The notes under the pieces: generated by a model
Databases searched by the model: none
Told to the model about the DNA's origin: nothing
The model's input: the letters and a program-made list of their open reading frames with translations, nothing else
Shown: positions 8,501 to 14,293 of the stretch, one piece after another
Layout of the letters: every line of letters starts with the position of its first letter
Numbering within the stretch: the stretch's first letter is position 1
Assembly: GCA_002118135.1 (NCBI GenBank)
Contig: BDIU01000606.1
Coordinates: 1 to 14,293 of the forward strand
From: Trebouxia sp. TZW2008
Lineage: Eukaryota; Chlorophyta; Trebouxiophyceae; Trebouxiales; Trebouxiaceae
DNA length: 14,293 nt
Reading direction: 5' to 3'
Made by a program: the position numbers and the translations under genes

Positions 8501-8666
8501 GAAACGGCCGGCTGAAGCTGGAGCAGCAAGCAATGCAGTAATGACGAGGACGACGGTGAAGGACCTCTGCAATACAGGCGGGAACAGCATTAGTCGGTGC
8601 GAAATGTTGCTGTGCAAGCGTCAGCAGTGGAAAGACCAAGGACCTGAACTACGAGGGACTCACCAT
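5518..8666 (-). CDS. Gene B: secreted Pro/Ser/Thr-rich modular wall-type protein, five exons
   Basis: Exons in gene order: 8664-8666 (the ATG alone), 8498-8566, 7834-8157, 7218-7430 and 5518-6768, every junction in phase 0, giving about 619 residues. Residues 1-20 form a signal peptide (MRSFTVVLVITALLAAPASA), followed by GRFQDFHRRLLQ. Residues 25-132 are Ser/Asp/Ala-rich with two possible N-glycosylation sites (NAT) and end in CSSDPTPSQYEAFVE. Exon 4 (133-203) opens with CICSCP and ends CAPKPVPTQYEAFTD. Exon 5 opens again with CICSCP. The tail is then Ala/Ser/Pro-rich with a His cluster HHPHHPLHH (204-303), KVTPSPAP repeats (303-360), TPTKAPAPTQAP repeats (360-421), PEATWT repeats with 13 Trp (421-513) and Gly/Val/Ala-rich (513-619). 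The composition suggests an extracellular hydroxyproline-rich-type matrix protein; the family itself is not recognised. The phase-0 exons and repeated borders point to growth by exon duplication. Confidence 0.75.
5525..5835 (-). repeat. Gly/Val/Ala-coding repeats at the C-terminus of gene B
   Basis: Imperfect units of roughly 45-54 bp encode variants of GSTGVNAGAGAGVNT on the gene strand. The opposite strand of the same segment is open as well and reads TPAPAPALTPVLPVF-type Pro repeats. The array ends near 5835, where the Trp-Thr-Pro repeats begin. Confidence 0.75.
5842..6115 (-). repeat. 18-bp tandem repeats encoding PEATWT / PSPTWT
   Basis: The plus strand repeats GTCCATGTGGCCTCAGGG and GTCCATGTGGGTGATGGG. 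On the gene strand these give the hexapeptides PEATWT and PSPTWT with minor variants (PEATLT, PVATST, PEPTWT). Thirteen tryptophans fall in about 92 residues, and the reading frame is kept throughout. Confidence 0.85.
6130..6470 (-). repeat. 42-bp and 24-bp Thr-Pro-rich coding repeats of gene B
   Basis: On the gene strand, the 6300-6470 part has 24-bp units coding KVTPSPSA, KVTPPPAP, KVTPSPAP and similar. The 6137-6255 part has 42-bp units coding TPTKAPAPTQAPTA and TPTKAPAPTQAPTE, the last one more degenerate. The many TP and AP dipeptides are typical targets of proline hydroxylation and O-glycosylation in plant and algal walls (established knowledge of that class, not shown here). Confidence 0.75.
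6480..6610 (-). repeat. 24-bp tandem repeats encoding SPAAASSS / SPAAASAS
   Basis: GCAGCAGCTGGTGAAGAAGAA-type units of 24 bp repeat about five times on the plus strand. On the gene strand they encode SPAAASSS or SPAAASAS. The frame is kept, and base changes are mostly A/G exchanges in the GAAGAA/GAAGCG part that swap Ser for Ala. Confidence 0.8.
6752..6905 (-). repeat. 77-bp tandem duplication covering the exon 5 acceptor of gene B
   Basis: Two copies run GGGCA(G/A)GAGCAGAT(A/G)CA...CAAGTCAGA...GCATGTAA (6752-6828 and 6829-6905). Each contains the intron end plus the CICSCP start of an exon in gene sense. In the outer copy the acceptor reads CTGCAA instead of CTGCAG, and the reading frame reaches a stop after 12 codons, so only the inner copy (exon start 6768) is used in the model. 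Confidence 0.8.
7413..7550 (-). repeat. 68-bp tandem duplication covering the exon 4 acceptor of gene B
   Basis: The acceptor and CICSC start at 7430 are repeated 68 bp upstream in gene sense (start 7498). This outer copy keeps an intact CTGCAG acceptor, with CICSC followed by LYNHANN. Reading through it joins the true exon in the wrong frame (68 is not a multiple of 3), so its use would disrupt the protein unless it is spliced out again. The flanking blocks (GCA(A/G)...GTCACAG) are also shared. Confidence 0.7.
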
Positions 8667-9728
8667 GTCGCAAGTCCTGTGGTCAGGCTGCCTCGAGTAT
8701 TGTCCAGAAGCAGTGAACGCTGTCACCTACAGCGCGCACATGATCTCTTGCACACAAGCCTCGTCAACAACGTTGTATCGGCTATGACGAGCATCGATGA
8801 TGCAGCAAGATACATAAAGAAGCGAGCAAGGTGGAGATGAGTGCACGACAGCGAGCGAGCATAAGCACCGAGTCGCTGTCACAGACCTATTCGTGATCAA
8901 GTGCATACCTAGAAGACTGCGTCTGACTACACGGCAGCGAGGCGTGGGCAGGAGGAAGCTGCGTGGCAATTTGCAAAGCAAAAATTCTGCGGCTTGATTT
9001 GCGCAAAGAAAGAAAGCTTGCGCAGACTGATGCCACGCTCATGCTTTGAGCAAAGCTGCTTGGACCGGCCTCGACAGCTCGAACGCAGTTGACATGGCGA
9101 GCAATTCAACCAAATTTGTCATCAGCAACACTGCACAAAGTACTGGAAATTTTTGAAGATGGTCAAATTTACCGTCACATCTGCATGCCTCGGTTTGATC
9201 TGACATGACGTCCGGCGTTCTCGCAAGAATCGAACTGCCCAGCGCCGGACAAGTGGCAGGGACAGGTGGCGCATGTCAATCTCCGACGCAGCTGTCCTCC
9301 TCGCTGTATGCAGGCAACCTGCAGGCTGAGAAGCCACCGTGGGCAGGCAAGTGCTTGCGACATGAAAGCCACCTCGCTCCTTAGAGACTTGACAAATACC
9401 TGCGGCTCTTGAAACGCAATCGAGTGCCAAAGAACCATCAGGGAAGCCATGTGAGGTCGTGTTCCACTTTATTATTTGCGAGTTTGATGAGTCCATCAGC
9501 ACAGTCTGAGGAAGCCTTCACGCAACAGTCAGCCCTGAACAGTCAGTGACACTGCTCAGTCAGTCATGTACCACCTTCTTGAGCTCACAGCTGACCAGTT
9601 TGATTGATCTCTGCACAAGCATGCTTCCCAGCAAGAGACTGATCCCTGCTGTACTTGAGCTTCCTCACCTACAATGCTGCAGCTCAACTCACAGCAGAAC
9701 TGAGCTGTTGCCAAATTTGCTGCCGGTT
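8667..9728. other. Upstream region of gene B and spacer to the SRD5A-like gene
   Basis: The near part, up to perhaps 8900, should hold the 5' UTR and promoter of gene B on the minus strand; a TTTATGTAT stretch at about 8811-8819 in gene sense is a weak TATA-like candidate. Between about 8900 and 9700 I find only short frames on both strands, without splice partners or recognisable protein sequence. Confidence 0.35.
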
Positions 9729-9831
9729 TTACAGATGCATTTGCATACATTAGTCTGCTTCAGGCTTGCTGCGTTTGCCCATATCGGCAATTCATGCAAA
9801 GCCTGAAAATGCCAGATATGTTTACTTTACA
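9729..9831 (-). promoter_or_regulatory. Probable poly(A) signals of the SRD5A-like gene
   Basis: TGTAA on the minus strand occurs at 9827-9831 and 9729-9733, about 70 and 170 nt after the stop codon. Either could serve. Confidence 0.4.
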
Positions 9832-9900
9832 CCAAAAATGGACCACTGTTTTGATGCTGGCACAATCAGGTTTAGGCAAAGATTTTGATCAGCTGCTCAG

Positions 9901-11591
9901 TCACCAAACGTACGGTACATAAGCTGTCCTTTTCTTTGGGTAGTTTGCAAAATGTTCTTTGTACCAAAGATGATGCTGGTGGGCTCTTGGAGCCAAGTTG
10001 GAAAAGGTATAGAAGGCAAATGCTGTGCTAGCCCATGAGCCACTGACTACAGCGTACCCAGTCCACTCTAATGTTTCTGCCAAATAGTTTGGACAGCTCA
10101 CAAGGTTGTACAGCCCTCCATAGGGTATCTGGTAACCTGTACCACAAGAATATGTTGCATGTGAGTGAAAGTCAAGGATACCAAGATGCACATAGTTGAT
10201 AGTGTCTGTTGACCCGATGCTGGGCTGCTCCTGCTTACAGATGTTCCCCTTGTGATGCATGAAGACAGAGACTTCCTTTCCTGGGAAAAGCAGTTGAGGA
10301 GGGCTTGGTCTAGGGCAGGGTGGCAACAAGCAAATCAAACTGCTTTGAATTCCGACAAGTTGCGCATGACCCTTGTGTGACATCACCTTGTGTTCTGCTA
10401 ATCAAAACTCAATTTCATTTCAGCATTGCATCATGACAATCACAAAATATACTCCAATGTGAGTTCTGGGTTGACTTTTGCAATGCAGGCACATGTGACC
10501 AGAACTGCAGCAGCTGGCTTTTGTGCTGATGCAGTCCGATGCATCAGTCAAGCTTGACAGTTGCTTGAGTACGCAGGCTGTACCTTTGCTAGGTCTCTGT
10601 TTTCTCATCCTTTGCAGCTGTACATCGCATTTGATGTTGACAAGGATGCCTGCTGCCCACATTGCTGTACCAAGTGTCATCTGAATGGCATGCATGGATT
10701 GGTGGTTGCAATATACATGCTGCACACCCTGCATGCCAGAAAGCGATAGAGAGATATTTACATCCTTTGGCCAGCCAACAAGCCTGAGCGGATGTGATGG
10801 GGCACATTCCACAGCAATTTACTAAATTCAGTGCACATTCTAAACGCAACTTTGAACCTTTGCTGCAGAGCAAAGTGTAGAAGCGTCAGCACTTCTTGTC
10901 AACACCCAGCATGAAGCCATTGTGCTTGCTATTTGACTTGCACAAGGGAATTGCGCAAACCACTCACAGACCCGTCACAAGGGTACAGCCTGCCGACTGC
11001 AGCTCTGTTTGCAGAGAGAACAGTAAAGCTGTTTGCCTCACCTGCAGTATGCTGTTGTACAGCACAAAAGCTACTGCTGCTGCCCAGACATGTACAGGAG
11101 TTGCCTTCGGCTGTTCGAGCCAGAAGGGGTACACACAGCTTCTGTAGAAGTAGTGCAAGGCAAGCAGCATGAGGGGAAGCTTTTGTGCCGTTCCATGATG
11201 CTTGTACATGATGAGAGGTAGAAGGAAACATGGTATTTCTTGTGTCTGCAGCACTGTCCATGCTGGTGCCTGCATCAGCCAGCAGGCAATAGGCTTCTGA
11301 CTACAGTGCCTACCAGCCAGGCCACTCTGCCAGGCACTTCTATGCTGTATGCCCTATCTTTATGCCTGCATTCAACACGGCCTGCTGACCTACATGATGC
11401 TGGTGTGCAAAAAGCTTGAGCAGCGATGTTCAAGTGGACCCCCGAGTACAGCACGAGCATCATCTTGAGTGAGCCTTTCAAGCTCACCTGCCGTATGGTG
11501 CGCGGAATCCAGAAGACAACAACAAGAGCGTGGCCGCACCAGTCGCGATCATCAGCCATGCCATCAGGTCGGCCAAAGCACACGCGTCCAT
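9901..11591 (-). CDS. 3-oxo-5-alpha-steroid 4-dehydrogenase (SRD5A/DET2-type), five exons
   Basis: Exons: 11488-11591, 11314-11365, 11042-11245, 10584-10728 and 9901-10136. All phases agree, and the product of 246 residues is close to the usual 255-265. The enzyme family reduces the delta-4 double bond of 3-oxo steroids with NADPH in the ER membrane (brassinosteroid route in plants). Landmarks in order: APYGRH (31-36), PGRVAWLTQEIP (46-57), HYFYRSCVYPF (83-93), YNSILQ, NIKCD..LQRMRK (151-163), GYQIPYGGLYNLVSCPNY (169-186), EWTGYA, NLAPRA..HHLWY and a C-terminal PYVW. E55 and Y84 align with the substrate-contacting Glu57 and Tyr91 of human SRD5A2, and N151, D155, R162, N185 and E189 with its NADPH-pocket residues (recalled, same spacing). 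Several hydrophobic segments fit the multi-pass fold. An in-frame upstream ATG at 11645 would add 18 residues; the downstream ATG is preferred for its length fit. The intron between exons 2 and 3 is only 68 nt. Confidence 0.92.
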
Positions 11592-11885
11592 GCCCTGTTG
11601 CGAATTTGCGTACGCTTGAAGATTGCTGCAGTGCCAATTGAGCATTGTACACGTACATGTATGACACGCGAGAGAGAACTTGCGCTGCTGCGTCTAAACA
11701 TGCTCTAACGCCAGTTTGTAACGCCAGTATACGGTATGCATGCTTGTTTTGCATGCTTGTTTGCATGCTTGTTTGAGATGTCGTGCCTACATACACAGCA
11801 GTAGTCGCCACTGGCAGCATCGTTTTAGTGTATGGCTGACTTTATGGTGATGCTCCCTGCATCAGAAGGCATTCAAGACTGAGCT
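11592..11885. promoter_or_regulatory. Divergent promoter region with direct repeats
   Basis: The 294 bp between the start codons of the steroid reductase (minus) and gene C (plus) must contain both promoters and 5' UTRs. It holds TAACGCCAGT twice (11706-11715 and 11719-11728) and GCATGCTTGTTT three times in tandem (11738, 11751 and 11763). GCATGC is self-complementary, so it reads alike on both strands, which would suit a bidirectional element; this is inference. Confidence 0.5.
11738..11774 (+). repeat. 12-13-bp tandem repeat GCATGCTTGTTT, three copies
   Basis: The units start at 11738 (with one extra T), 11751 and 11763 (one base between units 2 and 3). They lie in the middle of the divergent intergenic region. 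Confidence 0.8.
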
Positions 11886-13478
11886 ATGTTCAGGATGTTT
11901 CGGCGGTCTCGAAGTTTGGATGCTGATGTGGAAGTTGGTACACCGGGCGTGCTGCCCTCCCGCTCGTCAAGGTTGAAAGACTTGGAACAAGAATGCAAGC
12001 AACTTGTAAGTTTATTCAGTAAAACACTGGACTGCCGTTCTAAATCATTGTTTCGATGAACATATGCTGACACGCAGACAGCAAACAATCCGCTACAGCA
12101 AGTGCATGAGTATGTAGACCGGCTTCGGGGCGTTATTGACCTGCAAAAGGAAGAGATCGCATTCCTTAAACTACAAGTAAAAACGCTGAGGGGCAACGCC
12201 CCGGCTGTGGCAGAGACTGAGAGTCCCTCAGCCCCAGCGCCTGCAGGTGACACGTCTTGCAGCAAACCCTGGTCCCAACAGCTTGCACAATGAACAAGTA
12301 CATGCATACGTGGTGCTGCTGTACACAAGTTGGGCTCAGGCCTTGCTAGGTACGTATAGTCATCGAGCAACTGTCTTTTCACAGCCCTGTCTGTTCACAT
12401 GCTGATTCACTTCACATGCACTGCTGAAAAGTGTTACTATTTCCATTGTAGCTGCTGTGCTACCACAAGATTAACTTGTCTGCCTGCAGCAAGAGCATGT
12501 TGTCAGTGTACGTCGCCATTCACTGACTCATCAAGATGGTTGGCCTGTCCCCTCTTGCTCAACAAACCACAAAAGCAAGCTTCTGAAAGTCAATATGCAG
12601 ACAGGGAAACATTTGTGCACTTGGTGGGAAGTGTAAAAGGCCATGAGCAGCAGGTGCTGAGTCACCTTCAGCAGCACCTGAAACAGAAGCACATCAGGCT
12701 GATGCCATCAGCATCTGCAGCTGATGCAGCCATTACCATCAAATTCCACAGAATGAAGACACGACTGCCGACTGACGAGCTTACTTCTATCCTTGCTGCA
12801 TCACCAGGCAAGTGTGCGTCTTCACGCAAAATTCTTGTAGAATTTGTCTTGTTCATGCAAAACAAACATTTTTATAATCGTTTACAAGGACCTCACCTCC
12901 CTTCATGCTCACTAGAAATGGTTTGAGACAGCACAGGTCCAAATTAGATGGAGACATCTAATTTGGTCCTGTGCATACCTGTGTAGCACACGTTGCATGG
13001 AATGCATCATTCTGCACTCTGTTTCTTTCTTCTTGCAAGGATCACCACGAAATGCAAATATCATGTGTCGCTGACTGGCACAGCACTGATTTTTCATGCT
13101 CATTGCATCCCAAGCTTCAACTTATGATGCACATGTGCTCAGTTGCATGCGTGCTGCCTGTAGAGCGTAGTTCTAGCTGTTACAGTAAACCTGCATCAGT
13201 CATCACATCTGCTTGACTTAAACTCAACCTGCATTCTGTTTGCCACAGGGCCTTCATGCAAGCTGATTGTTGTTTTCATGCACAACATACCTAGAGGTCA
13301 TGAGAAGACGATGCAGCCCGCTGGACCAAACAAAACAGACCCTGGACAGTGGCAACACTTTGCAAGGCAGTGCTATATGACCACCAACCTGACCTTTGAT
13401 GAAGACAGTTGGCAATGGCATGATGTAAATCAGTGTGCAGCCAGGTCCATTAGTGATGCCATTGAAGCGCTTGTGTGA
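11886..13478 (+). CDS. Gene C: coiled-coil protein with unrecognised C-terminal domain, four exons
   Basis: Exons: 11886-12005, 12078-12246, 12601-12807 and 13249-13478, phases 0, 1 and 1 all consistent, giving about 241 residues. The N-terminus MFRMFRRSRSL is basic. A coiled coil is likely over about 29-80 (RLKDLEQECKQL, then HEYVDRLRGVIDLQKEEIAF). A short Ala/Pro/Glu/Ser linker follows (about 82-96). The C-terminal part (about 97-241) contains TFVHLVGSV, DAAITIKF, R.PTDEL and a hydrophobic strand KLIVVFMHN, then Trp/Cys-containing helices ending SISDAIEALV. The strand-helix-strand pattern suggests a small alpha/beta domain, but I cannot assign a family. Exon 3 ends at a GC donor (CCAG|GCAAGT). 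If exon 2 is not spliced at 12246, it reads on to TGA at 12291-12293 and gives a 111-residue protein instead. Exons 1-2 are the surest; joining of exons 3-4 rests on phase and splice signals. Confidence 0.65.
12931..12974. repeat. Near-perfect hairpin, 20-bp stem with GAGA loop, in intron 3 of gene C
   Basis: The left arm GCACAGGTCCAAATTAGATG (12931-12950) pairs with the right arm CATCTAATTTGGTCCTGTGC (12955-12974) with a single mismatch. The loop is GAGA, which fits the GNRA tetraloop pattern in RNA. Pairing does not continue outside the arms. Confidence 0.85.
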
Positions 13479-14117
13479 CAGTCAGCTGACTTGAAACCCA
13501 AGCAAAGGGATCCTGAAAACAGCGGTTCGGGTCAAAGTGTTGGCATAACAGCAATGTGCCGACCATCTTGGACATCTGTCAGCCTGTGACACTTAGAGCA
13601 GCTGGGGTTATGCTTTCAGCTAATGCAGCCATGCAGCATTTGAATGTGGTTTGTACAACAAATTGTTCAGAATGGTGACCTTTGCCCAAACTTTCAATCA
13701 ACGTCTTGACCTGCCTCTTGTGACATACATCAAGACTGATGAGGCAAGTCTGCTCTTTCTGCAAAATTCCACAAAGACTTTTGCAAATACATTAAAACTT
13801 TGGGACTACCTTTTCACCTCATGCTGCGCAGCAAAAGTTGCACAAACAGGCTCCTGATGTCCTACATCTTCATTGTTGTATTGGACTTGGTTACTGCTGG
13901 AAGGTGTACAGCCTTGAAGATTGATCAAAGACTGCATTTCTGTTGTGTGTGAAGATGTATCCCACGAGATACTTGCATTGCAAATTTACATGCATTGCGG
14001 CAAGGTTAAAAGCACATCTCCCTAAGAGCATGAGCACCTGGTCCAAACAGACGACTGACCAGAACAGTTCAGCCAGGTATACAAAAAGCACATCTCAGAT
14101 CGGAATCAACACATGAC
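13479..14117. other. Presumed 3' UTR of gene C and spacer
   Basis: No plus-strand TGTAA follows the gene C stop in this stretch, so its 3' end cannot be placed. One TGTAA lies on the minus strand (TTACA at about 13984-13988), with no convincing minus-strand gene near it. The short frames present have no family resemblance. Confidence 0.35.
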
Positions 14118-14293
14118 ATGTTATCTTTACCGAACTTCGAGGTGAGAGGGCTAAATTTAGTTTAGTAAACGAATTCAGGGTCGGATTGTAGGACGTACTC
14201 AGACCGTCCTTTTGCAGTGCAATCCAGGCATAAGTACGGCTAAGAAGGATGCTGTGCTTGCACTATACAAGCACGCCAAAAGCACAGAAAAGT
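14118..14293 (+). CDS. Start of a further gene, cut by the window edge
   Basis: The proposed exon 1 is 14118-14141 (MLSLPNFE), ending GAG|GTGAGA. Exon 2 starts at 14218 after TTTTGCAG and runs open to the window end (CNPGISTAKKDAVLALYKHA and a few more residues). Both junctions are phase 0. The alternative ATG at 14113 runs into a stop in the next exon. The LYKHAKS stretch faintly recalls the LYKQAT motif of acyl-CoA-binding proteins, but the rest does not support that. The function is unknown and the gene is 3'-partial. Confidence 0.45.

Noticed and set aside
9122..9806. Short frames on both strands between gene B and the reductase
   Set aside because: They conflict with each other, have no recognisable protein features and no paired splice sites.
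11270..11275. Acceptor GATGCAG before GCACCAGCATGG as start of reductase exon 3
   Set aside because: It would give AW followed by five residues before QEIP, whereas the family has two. The acceptor at 11246 restores that spacing and the phase.
11275..11820. Minus-strand frame of 181 codons
   Set aside because: Only a fragment (RAYSIEVPGRVAWL) belongs to the steroid reductase, as exon 2; the rest is intron and out-of-frame sequence.
12399..12926. Continuous 175-codon plus-strand frame
   Set aside because: Its 5' part has no family or composition signal, and its 3' part runs through a donor site. The splice model using 12601-12807 joins exons in phase on both sides.
14218..14293. Acyl-CoA-binding protein at the right edge
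   Set aside because: Only LYKHAKS resembles the family motif; the residues before it are too few and do not match.

Overview
The window reads as nuclear DNA of a eukaryote, most likely a green alga (chlorophyte; the class cannot be fixed from this sequence). The reasons are: coding sequence cut into small exons by 60-970 nt introns with GT..AG borders, mostly ending TGCAG; TGTAA poly(A)-type signals at about the right distance behind three stop codons; a DET2/SRD5A-type steroid reductase; and a secreted Pro/Ser/Thr-rich wall-type protein whose signal peptide is followed by an RRLLQ motif. No prokaryotic operon, rRNA, tRNA, CRISPR array or intact transposon is visible. All gene models were assembled by hand from splice signals, reading phase and family resemblance, without transcripts.

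Layout. (1) 1-506: palindrome- and repeat-rich upstream DNA. (2) 507-3821, plus strand: gene A, a five-exon helix-hairpin-helix (HhH-GPD superfamily / endonuclease III-like) protein, probably nuclear. Its introns 3 and 4 hold decayed tandem copies of parts of exon 4, followed by a 45-bp tandem repeat. (3) 4288-5031: gene-free space between two convergent genes. (4) 5518-8666, minus strand: gene B, a five-exon secreted modular protein of about 619 residues with signal peptide, two exon-border modules (QYEAF before the intron, CICSCP after it) and a long repetitive tail (Ala/Ser/Pro, Thr-Pro, Trp-Thr-Pro, then Gly/Val-rich). (5) 8667-9728: no convincing gene. (6) 9901-11591, minus strand: a complete 246-residue 3-oxo-5-alpha-steroid 4-dehydrogenase in five small exons. 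(7) 11592-11885: short divergent promoter with direct repeats. (8) 11886-13478, plus strand: gene C, a coiled-coil protein with an unrecognised C-terminal domain; a second 111-residue ending is possible by retaining intron 2, and intron 3 appears to be of the GC-AG type and contains a near-perfect hairpin. (9) 14118-14293, plus strand: start of a further gene cut by the window edge.

The genes do not form an evident pathway: a DNA-repair-like protein, a wall-type protein, a steroid reductase and a coiled-coil protein. The most unusual theme is structural. In two unrelated genes (A and B) local tandem duplications have copied exon edges with their splice sites, leaving decoy or pseudo-exons in the flanking introns. 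The best candidate for something undescribed is gene B, with its repeated intron-straddling cysteine module, its Trp-rich tandem repeat and a segment where the Pro-rich reading switches strand.
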